Origin: an uncultured Collinsella sp.
Lineage (GTDB): Bacteria; Actinomycetota; Coriobacteriia; Coriobacteriales; Coriobacteriaceae
Assembly: GCA_900552145.1 (NCBI GenBank)
Contig: URYW01000001.1
Coordinates: 67,339 to 131,338 of the forward strand
Direction: 5' to 3'
DNA: 64,000 bases
Shown: positions 7,406 through 15,681 of the stretch, piece after piece
Position numbering within the stretch: position 1 is the first letter of the stretch
How the letters are laid out: every line of letters starts with the position of its first letter
Translations under genes and position numbers: made by a program
The notes under the pieces: generated by a model
What the model was told of the DNA's origin: nothing
Database searches by the model: none
Seen by the model: only the letters and a program-made list of their open reading frames with translations

Positions 7406-9706
7406 ATGTTCGCTGCCGCCATCTCGCTCGTCGGTCTTGCGGCGACCGTCTACCTTGTTTTGCGCGAGGCCAAGGCCATTCGCGCTCAGTCGGGCACCGT
7501 TGCCAAAAGCGCTCTTGGGTGGAGCGTCGCCTTCGGCCTATTCCAGCTCTTTTTGACCATTTGGGGCGCTATTGGTCTCGTCGCCCAAAACGAGCCGCTC
7601 GCCTTTGTGATGCTCATCCTGACCAATGCCATTCTCACTGGCTGCGCCTGGGCCAGCATCGCCCGCGACCGCATCACCCCGCGCGTTTTCGCGTTCGCTG
7701 CTACCGATGCCCCCGCACCCACCGGCAAGCTCGCCCGCCTGCGCGGTGCCTTTGTGGGCCGCCCACTCGTCGCCGCCGTCTTGTGCCTGCTGCTCGCTGG
7801 CGTCTTTGCGCTGCTGGGCATGGAGGTCTCGTCCAACCACGACTTTACCTGGGTCTACCCCCTGTGCATCCTGCTCGAGTGGGCCATCATCACCACGCTC
7901 ATGACCGGCTTGTTCTTCCTTTTCCAGCGCCACGGCGCAGCTCCCGCGGTCCTAGCCTTTGCCCTCTTTGTCCTGGGCATTGCCGAGTTCTTCGTCATCA
8001 CGTTTAAATCCATGCCCATCCAGCCGGGCGACCTTTCGGCCATCTCCACCGCCGCCGCGGTCGCCGGCAACGGCTACACCTTCTCGATCTCGCTGTTCTG
8101 CGTGTTGTCCATAGGCTTTACCGCCATCGCCATGCTGCTGTGCGAGTACGCCGGCCTGGCAGCACCGCACCGTCAGAAGGGTGCCGCCAACGCCAAGCGC
8201 ATGCTGCTCACCAACCTGCTCGTGGCTATGCTGTGCCTGGGCGGCGTGACCGCACATGTCACGCTCGTCGACTACTACAACACCCTCGGCATCACCGTCT
8301 ACACCTGGCGTCCGCTCGAGAGCTACTGGCGCGAGGGCTACCTGCCCGCTTTCATTAGCGCAGCGCAGTCCATCAAGCCGCCCAAACCCGCCGACTACTC
8401 CGTCGACGATGCCAAGGCCACGCTCAAAAAATACGCCAAGGCCTACGACAAGTCCGACGCCGCCAAGAGCGACGAGCGCACCGCCGCAAAGGAGCAGTTC
8501 GACAGCGAGAAGCCCACGGTCATCGCCATCATGAACGAGACCTTCTCGGACCTATCCATCTACCAGAACATGCACGCCGGCTACGAGGGTCCGCAGTACT
8601 TTAAGAGCCTGTCCAACTGCCTCAGCCGCGGCAAGCTCTACGTGAGCGCCTATGGCGGCGGCACCGCCAATACCGAGTTTGAGTTTATGACCGGTAACTC
8701 CATGGCCAACCTGGGGTCGGGCGTCTATCCCTATACCATCTACAACATGGAGACGACCGAGAATCTTGCCGAGCAGTTCAAGTCGCTCGGATATTCCACC
8801 ACGGCCATGCACCCCAACCACGCCACCAACTGGAACCGCGAGAACGTCTATAAGGACTTTGGCTTTGACCAGTTCCTGTCCATCAACGATTTCCAGGGCG
8901 CCGATACCCTGCGCGGCATGGTGACCGACCAGGCGACCTACGACAAGATTCTGGAGCTGCTCGACCAGAACGCCGATCCGCAGTTCATCTTCGACGTGAC
9001 CATGCAGAACCACTCGGGCTACGACACGGGCCTGGTGCCGGTCGACAAGCAGATGCACCTGAATATCGACACGACCGATCTGGACACCAAGACCGTCGAG
9101 GACGGTACGCTCTCCGATGTCGATGAGTATGTCTCGTGCATCGAGCAGTCCGACCAGGCGTTGCGCTACTTCCTCAACGCCTTGAGCAAGCTCGACCGCA
9201 AGGTGGTCGTGGTGTTCTGGGGCGATCACCAGCCGTTCTTCCCGTCCAAGTTCAACGACAAGTGGTTTACCGGCGAGGACGATGCCACGCACCAGGAACG
9301 CCTGTGGCAGACCGACTACATCATCTGGGCCAACTACGACGTTGCCGGTTGCAACCAGACGAGTGAGGTCGACGACCTGTCCACCAACTACCTGTCCACC
9401 CAGCTGATGCAATTGATCGGCGCCCCGCTTTCCGACTATCAAAAGGCGCATATGACGCTGCGCGAGTCGCTGCCCGCCATCAACTCCGTGGGCTACGAGG
9501 ACGCCAGCCTGCGCTGGGCGCTTTCCTCCAACGTCACCGGCGACGACGCCGCCGCCGCTGCCGCCACCAAGGCACGCGAGGATTACGCCAAGATGCAGTA
9601 CTACGAGATGTTCCGCGACGGCAAGAACGTCTATACGGAGCACTTCCAGACCGAGGCCAACGAGACCGACCCCAACCTGGCACCGGGTACAACCAAGATC
9701 AAGTAA
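7406..9706 (+). CDS. LtaS-like phosphoglycerol transferase (sulfatase fold)
   Basis: Polytopic membrane protein of 766 residues. N-terminal membrane helices cover about the first 300 residues, then an extracellular alkaline-phosphatase/sulfatase-type domain begins at KPTVIAIMNETFSD. The catalytic Thr lies in GGGTANTEFEF (about residue 420); metal ligands fit MNETF, FWGDHQPFF and the QNHSGY region. The family makes lipoteichoic acid or other glycerol-phosphate polymers by transferring phosphoglycerol from phosphatidylglycerol. I chose the ATG at 7406: GAGGAG precedes it by seven bases. The GTG at 7391 would start upstream of that site. It is monocistronic by appearance, with a complex hairpin element directly downstream. 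Membrane helices outnumber the five of classical LtaS, so the acceptor polymer is uncertain. Confidence 0.85.
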   Translation: MFAAAISLVGLAATVYLVLREAKAIRAQSGTVAKSALGWSVAFGLFQLFLTIWGAIGLVAQNEPLAFVMLILTNAILTGCAWASIARDRITPRVFAFAATDAPAPTGKLARLRGAFVGRPLVAAVLCLLLAGVFALLGMEVSSNHDFTWVYPLCILLEWAIITTLMTGLFFLFQRHGAAPAVLAFALFVLGIAEFFVITFKSMPIQPGDLSAISTAAAVAGNGYTFSISLFCVLSIGFTAIAMLLCEYAGLAAPHRQKGAANAKRMLLTNLLVAMLCLGGVTAHVTLVDYYNTLGITVYTWRPLESYWREGYLPAFISAAQSIKPPKPADYSVDDAKATLKKYAKAYDKSDAAKSDERTAAKEQFDSEKPTVIAIMNETFSDLSIYQNMHAGYEGPQYFKSLSNCLSRGKLYVSAYGGGTANTEFEFMTGNSMANLGSGVYPYTIYNMETTENLAEQFKSLGYSTTAMHPNHATNWNRENVYKDFGFDQFLSINDFQGADTLRGMVTDQATYDKILELLDQNADPQFIFDVTMQNHSGYDTGLVPVDKQMHLNIDTTDLDTKTVEDGTLSDVDEYVSCIEQSDQALRYFLNALSKLDRKVVVVFWGDHQPFFPSKFNDKWFTGEDDATHQERLWQTDYIIWANYDVAGCNQTSEVDDLSTNYLSTQLMQLIGAPLSDYQKAHMTLRESLPAINSVGYEDASLRWALSSNVTGDDAAAAAATKAREDYAKMQYYEMFRDGKNVYTEHFQTEANETDPNLAPGTTKIK

Positions 9707-9729
9707 CGGGTCGCTCATAACTGAAACGT

Positions 9730-9853
9730 CTGTCCGGGTGGAGGTATGTAAGGTTCCCTGCTCGGACAGTCCTGCGCAAGACGGAGGCCACATTAAGTGG
9801 CCTCCTTTGCGTGCGGAACTCGCGATGAACCTTATATGCCTCCGCCTGGACAG
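9730..9853 (+). repeat. Complex hairpin element C, copy 1
   Basis: 124-base nested fold. The outer stem is 24 pairs (9730-9753 with 9830-9853); its four non-Watson-Crick positions are all G-U on the plus strand, suggesting an RNA of that strand. Inside are a GTTCC/GGAAC stem, a GCGCAA/TTGCGT stem and a terminal hairpin GGAGGCCAC-ATTA-GTGGCCTCC. The core recurs inverted at 11458-11586 with a different outer stem. Function unknown. Confidence 0.75.
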
Positions 9854-9910
9854 ACGCCCTGATGTTGGGGCGTGGCTTGTCTTGGGTGTATCGCCGAACA
9901 TATATAAGTT

Positions 9911-9933
9911 GAAGGCCACGTTATGTGGCCTTC
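9911..9933. repeat. Hairpin related to the apex of element C
   Basis: GAAGGCCAC-GTTAT-GTGGCCTTC, followed by TTTGTTTGCGGAA, resembles the terminal hairpin and following bases of element C (GAAGGCCAC ... GTGGCCTTC TTTGCGTGCGGAA). It looks like a partial third copy. Confidence 0.6.
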
Positions 9934-9940
9934 TTTGTTT

Positions 9941-9990
9941 GCGGAAAGTGTGTCCCGGAATTCTTGTCTGGAATGGGATGCAGTTTCCGC
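9941..9990. repeat. Inverted repeat D1 flanking the insertion sequence
   Basis: Imperfect hairpin with ends GCGGAAA and TTTCCGC and inner pieces TCCCGGAATT and GGAATGGGATGCA. Related sequence in inverted orientation occurs right of the insertion sequence (11289-11373). Confidence 0.6.
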
Positions 9991-9996
9991 TTGGGA

Positions 9997-11280
9997 GGGA
10001 CTGCGGACAAAAAGTTGGACCGTTGAGGTCCGGAACGGAGTCCGCATGGCATACAGTAGGAGAATGGTGGAGAGGGCCAGGGCGCTTCGCGGCGCCGGGC
10101 TCACCGTCATGGAGATAACCGAGATACTCGGCGGGCCCGGCAAGACGTCCGTCTGGCGCTGGATCAGGGACGTGCGCAAGCCCGCGGGAAGGGCCGGTGG
10201 AGGAATGGACCTGCCGCGACTCGTCGGGGACGGCCCCGACTACCCCGACATCGACCCGGAGGACAAGGACGCCCTGATCGAGCGGCTCAGGCTCGAGAAC
10301 GCGGTGCTGAGGGCGGTGCAGGACGTTTTAAAAGCCGAGAGCCTCGACGGGATGTCGAACAGTGAGAAGACCCTGGTGATAGACCGCCTGAGGCCTGCGG
10401 GGAAGTGGTCCTTGAGAGAACTCACCGGCTTCTTGAGGATATCGAGGGGCTCCTATGACTGCCAGCGCCGCGCGATCGCCAGGCCGGACCGCCTGGCGCC
10501 GCTGAGGGACGTCGTGCGGCGGGTGCTCCTGGAGGACGGCGACGGCGCGCGCGGCTACCGGTTCGTGGTGCGCAGGCTCCGCGAGCTCGACGACCCCGTG
10601 CGCGTCTCCGAGAAGGTCGTCCGGCGCATCATGCGCGAGGAGGGGCTCGTCCCGAGGTGGATGAGGAGGAGGGCCGGCGCCTACAGCTCCTACGGCGGCG
10701 AGGTGACCCCCGCCCCGCCGAACCTCGTGCGCCGCGACTTCCGCTCGGCTCTGCCGAGCTTCCTGTGGCTCACCGACATAACCGAGTTCAGGCTGCCGAC
10801 GGGCCGCAAGGTGTACCTGTCCGCCATCAGGGACTGCTTCGACTCCTCGGTCGTCGCCTGGCGGGCGGGCGAGCGCCCGGACGCCGACCTCGCGAACTCG
10901 ACGCTGTCGGACGCGTGCTCCCGGCTGGCGCCCGGTGAGCGCCCCGTGATCCACTCCGACCGCGGCGTGCACTCCCGCTGGCCGGGCTGGATATCGATAT
11001 GCGAGCGGAACGGCCTGGTCAGGAGCATGTCGGCCAAGGGCTGCAGCCCCGACAACGCCGCGATGGAGGGCTTCTTCGGCCTGCTCAAGAAGGAGTTCTT
11101 CCACGGGAGGGACTGGTCCGGCTGGTCGCCCGGGGAGTTCATCGAGGCCCTCGGCGCGTGGGTAGGGCGCTTCAACTCCGAGCGGGCAAGCGACGCGCTC
11201 GGTGGCGCGACGCCGGACGACTACCGGTCGTCGCTGGGGATGGCCGCGATTTAGCGGTCCAGGAAATCGTCCGCAGTCCC
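9997..11280 (+). mobile_element. IS3-family insertion sequence, intact
   Basis: The ends are inverted repeats: GGGACTGCGGAC at 9997 and its complement GTCCGCAGTCCC ending at 11280, each followed inwards (after eight unmatched bases) by GGACCG. They enclose one transposase gene. No direct repeat of 3-5 bases is visible at the ends, so the target-site duplication is lost or the exact ends differ by a few bases. Confidence 0.85.
10046..11254 (+). CDS. IS3-family transposase, single-frame OrfAB
   Basis: DDE transposase of 402 residues. The N-terminal helix-turn-helix (MVERARALRGAG ... GKTSVWRWIRD) corresponds to OrfA; a Leu-rich helix (ALIERLRLENAVLRAVQDVL) follows; the OrfB part has the HTH_21 region and an rve integrase core with catalytic Asp in WLTDITEF, Asp in HSDRGVHS and Glu in DNAAMEGFFGLLKKE. 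Most IS3 elements need a -1 frameshift to fuse OrfA and OrfB; here both are one continuous frame. The ATG at 10046 has GGAG five bases upstream and lies inside the left terminal repeat region. Upstream in-frame ATGs fall outside the element. All catalytic residues are present, so it may be active. Confidence 0.92.
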   Translation: MAYSRRMVERARALRGAGLTVMEITEILGGPGKTSVWRWIRDVRKPAGRAGGGMDLPRLVGDGPDYPDIDPEDKDALIERLRLENAVLRAVQDVLKAESLDGMSNSEKTLVIDRLRPAGKWSLRELTGFLRISRGSYDCQRRAIARPDRLAPLRDVVRRVLLEDGDGARGYRFVVRRLRELDDPVRVSEKVVRRIMREEGLVPRWMRRRAGAYSSYGGEVTPAPPNLVRRDFRSALPSFLWLTDITEFRLPTGRKVYLSAIRDCFDSSVVAWRAGERPDADLANSTLSDACSRLAPGERPVIHSDRGVHSRWPGWISICERNGLVRSMSAKGCSPDNAAMEGFFGLLKKEFFHGRDWSGWSPGEFIEALGAWVGRFNSERASDALGGATPDDYRSSLGMAAI

Positions 11281-11288
11281 CCGCCCAG

Positions 11289-11373
11289 AGTGGGATGCAC
11301 TTTCCGCAAAGCACCTCAACGGGAAACTACGTCCCATTCCAAAGGCAAATTCCGGGACGCATTTTTCGAAAGC
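11289..11373. repeat. Inverted repeat D2 flanking the insertion sequence
   Basis: Contains GGGATGCACTTTCCGC, then GGGAAACTACGTCCCATTCC and ATTCCGGGACGCATTTTTCG: the reverse complement of D1 (9941-9990) with differences. Together with C1/C2 it makes the insertion sequence sit between nested inverted repeats. The rest of 11255-11628 holds only this and element C copy 2. Confidence 0.6.
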
Positions 11374-11457
11374 CTGCCCATCCGGAAAGCCCGTCCCACT
11401 TTGGACGCATCCGGGCACGGAACCATCGACCTATCAGGCCTCCCATCAATAAAGAGG

Positions 11458-11586
11458 CGTCCTCCCGGACGGCGGGGCACGAAGTTCATCGCGAGTTCCG
11501 CACGCAAAGAAGGCCACTTAATGTGGCCTTCGTCTTGCGCAGGACTGTAGAGCAGGGAACTTCGTGCCCCGACGCCCGGGAGGACG
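11458..11586 (-). repeat. Complex hairpin element C, copy 2 (inverted)
   Basis: 129-base nested hairpin read on the minus strand. The core equals copy 1 (TTCCCTGCTC, CAGTCCTGCGCAAGACG, GCGGAACTCGCGATGAA) but the apical stem has A-T where copy 1 has G-C on both sides, and the outer stem is wholly different in sequence (GGGGCACGAA with TTCGTGCCCC). Pairing is kept while bases change. Confidence 0.75.
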
Positions 11587-11628
11587 TTACATTTAGAAAG
11601 ATGGGCCGACCGCCGTCAGCGATGGGAG

Positions 11629-12180
11629 CTACTCCCCCAGCACGGCCTTCTTGGCGGCTGCAGCCATGTTATCCAGATCTTCCTTGGTGGGATGGTCCTT
11701 CGCGGCAACCCAGTTGTCGAGCAGCATCTTAAATCGGGCGTTGTCGGGATCTTGCTCGAGCATGGCCTCGTAGCGCTGCTTGACCGCGGGGCCCATCTTG
11801 CCCTGGCACATCGCCCAGCCCGCAAGCTCGGCATCCCCAGCCAAATTGGAAGTCACGCGATCAATAATCTGCTGGTAATAGCTCTGGTCGGCGCCAAAAC
11901 CGCAGGTGCCAAACAGGAAGACGCGCTTGCCGTGCAAAGCGGAGAGCAATGCCGCGACCGAAGGCGTGCACGCGCCCTTGTCGCACCAAAAACCGACGAG
12001 CACCGTGTCGGCCGCGCAGGCGCCCTGCGCCTCGAGCGCGACCTGATCTGCATCCGCATCGTCGCTCAACGCCGCGGCATGGACAAACTCAACACCCGCA
12101 GCCTGCAGAGCGCGCTTGATCGCGCCCGAAACCATCCTGGTATTACCGCTCTTGCTGTTAACCACCAAAGAGCACGTCAT
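11629..12180 (-). CDS. Flavodoxin-like protein
   Basis: 183-residue flavodoxin-fold protein. The N-terminal strand plus phosphate loop is VVNSKSGNTRMVSGAI, the FMN-binding element of flavodoxins; later GFWCDKGACTP and LFGTCGFGAD are positioned like the loops around the isoalloxazine ring. The C-terminal part (AMLEQDPDNARFKMLLDNW) is typical of a gut-anaerobe subgroup of flavodoxin-family proteins. Some members of that group, named BilS, accompany the bilirubin reductase BilR; no BilR-like reductase is nearby, so I do not assign that name. The ATG at 12180 has GAGG ten bases upstream; the GTG at 12186 is less likely. It is a lone gene and probably carries electrons to an unknown reductase. Confidence 0.75.
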   Translation of the reverse strand: MTCSLVVNSKSGNTRMVSGAIKRALQAAGVEFVHAAALSDDADADQVALEAQGACAADTVLVGFWCDKGACTPSVAALLSALHGKRVFLFGTCGFGADQSYYQQIIDRVTSNLAGDAELAGWAMCQGKMGPAVKQRYEAMLEQDPDNARFKMLLDNWVAAKDHPTKEDLDNMAAAAKKAVLGE

Positions 12181-12343
12181 AGTCACGTTGCCTCGTTTCC
12201 CCCAAAACTAAAGCCACTAATGCAATTTATTAGATGAATATCTTAGTACTAACGTGACAGATGTAAACCACCGTCTGTCGATTAGCGACGCAGACGACAT
12301 CTTTGGACAGATTTCGAACAGTATGTACTTCGGATTGAAACCG

Positions 12344-12480
12344 CCGCAGAGCGTTTCACAAATGTCCGAAAAACTGTTTCACAAAACGCCGTCAAATTGT
12401 TTCATATGATACCGTCAATTTGTTTCACGAAATACCGTCAAATTGTGTCATGGTTTTTCGTCAAAATATTTTACGCGCTG
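12344..12480. repeat. Six tandem 23-bp repeats upstream of the ATPase gene
   Basis: Units begin at 12344, 12366, 12389, 12412, 12435 and 12458, a period of 22-23 bases. The shared pattern is CCGTCAAATTGTTTCA followed by about seven A/T-rich bases; outer units are the most diverged. The period is not a multiple of three and there are no unique spacers, so it is neither coding nor CRISPR. It ends ~48 bases before the ATPase start. The rest of 12181-12343 shows nothing further. Confidence 0.8.
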
Positions 12481-12527
12481 GTAAGATGCTATAAAACAAA
12501 ATGTTTCTTTGAATGGCGGGGAGTACG

Positions 12528-13793
12528 ATGACTACGTATATGAGTAGATGTATCGATCGCTCAATCGAACGCGATCTTGGCATTTTTGGTGCCGTGCTCA
12601 TTCAGGGACCGAAGTGGTGCGGAAAGACGACTACGGCCCAGCGATTCGCTGAATCATCGCTGTCTCTCTCCGACCCTGCCGGAGACTTTGCCGCACTGCA
12701 GCTTGCCAAGATCGACCCAGCTCAAGCAATAGTCGGCGCAACGCCGAGACTCATCGATGAGTGGCAGGAAGAGCCAAAACTGTGGGACGCAATACGTTTC
12801 GAATGCGATCGTCGAACCGGTGAGCCAGGGCAGTTTTTGCTTACGGGGTCAGCAACACCAAACGATGCCGACCAACCGATGCACAGCGGCATCGGGCGCA
12901 TATCACGCTTGCGCATGGAAACAATGACTCTAGCCGAACTCGAGGTTTCCTCAGGGGCGGTCTCGCTCGAATCGCTGCTTAACGGATGCCCCATCAAGGC
13001 GGCACTTGGATCCATCAACGGCATCGCCGATATCGCCGAATTGCTATGTCGCGGTGGTTGGCCTCAGGCGGTTGGCAAGACGACTGCCGATGCAATGCGT
13101 ATATCCGCTGCCTACATCGACGGTGTCTGCGAATCGGATGTTTCGAGGGTCGACGGCGTGAAGCGTGACCCGGAGAAAGTCAGGGCTCTTCTGTCTTCGC
13201 TTGCGCGCAACGAATCCACTCTTGCCGGCGAAAAGTCTCTTGAGAAAGACCTCGGCGGTGATGTATCGAGAAGTACGCTGCGGCGCTATACGGACGCCTT
13301 GCGCAGAATACACATCATCGATGATATCCCGGCTTGGCATCCGGCACTCAGGTCTCCGGTAAAGCTGCGGCAAAGTGCGAAAAGGCACCTCGCCGACCCT
13401 TCGCTTGCCGTCGCACTGCTCGGAGCAAATCCGGAGTCATTGGCATCCGACCCGAAGACGCTGGGACTGCTCTTCGAATCCCTCGTCCTGCACGACCTTA
13501 AGGTCTATGCAGCCGCAAATGACTCGTCGGTGTTCCACTACCATGACGCCGACGATCTCGAGGTCGATGCCGTTATACGCAGGCGCGATGGAACTTGGAT
13601 TGCCGTGGAAGTAAAACTCGGAAGTCCGCAGATCCCCGAGGCATCTGCAAACCTGCTTCGACTCGAGCGCAAACTTGTCGAACGCGGCGAGAGACCCCCT
13701 GCGGCCAAGCTCATCGTCATCGGGTTCGGCATGCCGGTCCATACGACGCCCGAGGGCATCATCGTTGCCCCCGTTGACACACTCGCGCCCTAG
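12528..13793 (+). CDS. AAA+ ATPase with DUF4143/PD-(D/E)XK-like C-terminus
   Basis: 421-residue ATP-binding protein of the widespread orphan AAA_14-DUF4143 type. Walker A is GPKWCGKTT and the Walker B-like motif is RLIDEWQ; LLTGSA is a sensor-like stretch. The middle is helical (wHTH-like, SRSTLRRYTDALRRIHIIDD). The C-terminal domain has E in LLFESLVLHDL, D in DLEVDAVIRRR and EVK in WIAVEVKLG, the D-ExK spacing of a PD-(D/E)XK nuclease fold. GGGGAG stands four bases before the ATG at 12528; 12513 is an alternative start. The role of this family is unknown; defence or mobile-element functions have been suggested from gene context. Here it stands alone behind six tandem repeats, and base composition is lower in GC than its neighbours, suggesting transfer. 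Confidence 0.8.
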   Translation: MTTYMSRCIDRSIERDLGIFGAVLIQGPKWCGKTTTAQRFAESSLSLSDPAGDFAALQLAKIDPAQAIVGATPRLIDEWQEEPKLWDAIRFECDRRTGEPGQFLLTGSATPNDADQPMHSGIGRISRLRMETMTLAELEVSSGAVSLESLLNGCPIKAALGSINGIADIAELLCRGGWPQAVGKTTADAMRISAAYIDGVCESDVSRVDGVKRDPEKVRALLSSLARNESTLAGEKSLEKDLGGDVSRSTLRRYTDALRRIHIIDDIPAWHPALRSPVKLRQSAKRHLADPSLAVALLGANPESLASDPKTLGLLFESLVLHDLKVYAAANDSSVFHYHDADDLEVDAVIRRRDGTWIAVEVKLGSPQIPEASANLLRLERKLVERGERPPAAKLIVIGFGMPVHTTPEGIIVAPVDTLAP

Positions 13794-13821
13794 CGCTGCA
13801 TTACATGCCCCACGCACCTGC

Positions 13822-15681
13822 TTACTGGGCGAATTGGCTGCGGTAGAGTTCGGCGTAGAAGCCGCCTGCCGCCAGCAGCTCGTCGTGCGTGCCGCGCTCG
13901 ATAATCTGGCCGTCGCGCATGACCAGAATGCAGTCGGCGTTGCGGATCGTCGACAGGCGGTGCGCCACCACAAAGCTTGTGCGACCGGCCATGAGCTCGT
14001 CGAATGCCGCCTGCACCTGCAGCTCGGTGCGGGTATCGATGCTTGAGGTCGCCTCGTCCAGCAGCAGAATCGCCGGGTCGGTGAGCATGACGCGCGCGAT
14101 GCACAGCAGCTGTTTTTGACCCTGGCTAAACGTGCCGCCGTCCTCGCCGATGACCGTATCGTAGCCGCCTGGCAGCTGCACGATAAACTTGTGCGCATGC
14201 GCGCGCTTGGCAGCTTCGATAACCTGCTCGCGCGTGGCGTCAGGACAGCCGTAAGCGATGTTTTCCGCCACCGTGCCCTCGAACAGCCAAGTGTCCTGCA
14301 GCACCATGCCAAAGGCGCGGCGCAGGCTTGCGCGCGTGTAGTCCCGCGAGGAACGGCCATCGACCGCAATGCGACCGGCATCGATATCGTAAAAGCGCAG
14401 CAGCAAGTTGATGAGCGTCGTCTTGCCACAGCCCGTAGGGCCGACCAGGGCAAAGCGCATGCCGGGCTTAGCCTCAATACAGATATCCTGCAGCAGCTTG
14501 CGGTCGGGCACGTAGCTAAAGTCCACATGCTCAAAGGCGACCTCGCCCTGCGGGGCAGCAAGTTCCACGGCATCTGGCGCATCGGGCTCCTGCTCGCGGG
14601 CATCGAGCAGCGCAAACATGCGGCGCGCCGAGGCATACGCGGTCTGGATCTGCGTAATGACGTTGGTGACCTCGTTGAACGGCTTGGTGTACTGTTTGGC
14701 ATAGGACAGGAAGATCTGCACGCCGCCCACCGTAAGCGCCGCGGGCACGCCCGTGATCACGCCCACGCAGCCGATCACAGCGACCACGGCATAGATGATG
14801 TTATTGATAAAGCGCGTACCGGGGTTGGAGAGCGAACCCATAAACTGCGCGCGCTCGCCCGCGGTGTAGAGCTCGGCATTGAGGGCATCGAAGCGCTGCT
14901 GGGCGTTCGGGCCATAGGCAAAGGCGTCGACAAGCTTTTGCTCGCCCACGTATTCCTCGATATGGCCGCCAAGCTGACCCTGAATGCGCTGCTGTGCCGT
15001 AAAGCTTTTGTTGGAGAGCTTGGCAATAGCGCCGGCTGCAAAAATGGAAAGCGGCGTGACGAGCACCACCACGAGCGGCATGGTCAGGTTAATGGAAAGC
15101 ATAAACGCGAGCGTGCCCACGATGGTAATAACGCCGGTGAAAAGCTGGGTAAAGCCCTGCAGCAGACCGTCGCCCACCTGGTCGACGTCGTTGACCACAC
15201 GGCTCATAAGGTCGCCGTGAGCATGGCTGTCGATAAAGCTGAGCGGCATGCGGCTGAGCTTATCGCTCGCCTCCACGCGCATGTCGCGCACCGTTTCGTA
15301 GGACAGGCGGATGACGCAGTAGCCCTGCAGCCACTGGAAGGACGCCGCGCCCACCACGACGAGCGCGAGTTTGGTAACGAGCGGCAGCAGCGCATCGAAG
15401 TCCACCTGCCCGGCGGCGACGATAAGGTCGATGCCCTCGCCGATGAGAATGGGCGTGTAGAGCTGCAGAATCACGGAGATGGCGGCACTCACAAACGACG
15501 CTACAAACGAAATGCGATGCGGGCGAACATAGCCCAGCAGGCGGCGGGTCACCGCACCCACGGGATAGCGCTCGGGATCGCCGGGCTGGCGCGGACCGTC
15601 GCCCAGGTCGTTGAGGTTATCGTTACCGGACACGTTGGCCGTCATCGTGGCGACCGAACCGGAGGAAGTGTACGGATTCAT
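13822..15681 (-). CDS. ABC exporter half-transporter (consensus ATP site), pair 1
   Basis: Half-transporter of 619 residues: a membrane domain with six helices (about residues 55-340) and a C-terminal nucleotide-binding domain. Walker A is GPTGCGKTT, Q-loop FGMVLQDTWLF, signature FSQGQKQL (a variant of LSGGQ), Walker B ILLLDEATSS with the catalytic Glu, and H-loop AHRLST. Its partner is encoded just upstream: the start codon abuts the partner's stop codon (15682), and AAGGAGGG lies eight bases before the ATG. The partner has Asp in place of the catalytic Glu, so the two should form a heterodimer with one active and one degenerate ATP site, as in multidrug exporters such as LmrCD and TM287/288. 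The substrate is unknown. Confidence 0.88.
   Translation of the reverse strand: MNPYTSSGSVATMTANVSGNDNLNDLGDGPRQPGDPERYPVGAVTRRLLGYVRPHRISFVASFVSAAISVILQLYTPILIGEGIDLIVAAGQVDFDALLPLVTKLALVVVGAASFQWLQGYCVIRLSYETVRDMRVEASDKLSRMPLSFIDSHAHGDLMSRVVNDVDQVGDGLLQGFTQLFTGVITIVGTLAFMLSINLTMPLVVVLVTPLSIFAAGAIAKLSNKSFTAQQRIQGQLGGHIEEYVGEQKLVDAFAYGPNAQQRFDALNAELYTAGERAQFMGSLSNPGTRFINNIIYAVVAVIGCVGVITGVPAALTVGGVQIFLSYAKQYTKPFNEVTNVITQIQTAYASARRMFALLDAREQEPDAPDAVELAAPQGEVAFEHVDFSYVPDRKLLQDICIEAKPGMRFALVGPTGCGKTTLINLLLRFYDIDAGRIAVDGRSSRDYTRASLRRAFGMVLQDTWLFEGTVAENIAYGCPDATREQVIEAAKRAHAHKFIVQLPGGYDTVIGEDGGTFSQGQKQLLCIARVMLTDPAILLLDEATSSIDTRTELQVQAAFDELMAGRTSFVVAHRLSTIRNADCILVMRDGQIIERGTHDELLAAGGFYAELYRSQFAQ

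Noticed and set aside
9993..11284. Target-site duplication of the IS3 element
   Set aside because: The 3-5 bases next to either likely end do not match, also when the ends are shifted to the inner TG...CA.
12344..12480. CRISPR array
   Set aside because: Repeats are directly abutting with a 23-base period and no unique spacers; no cas genes are near.
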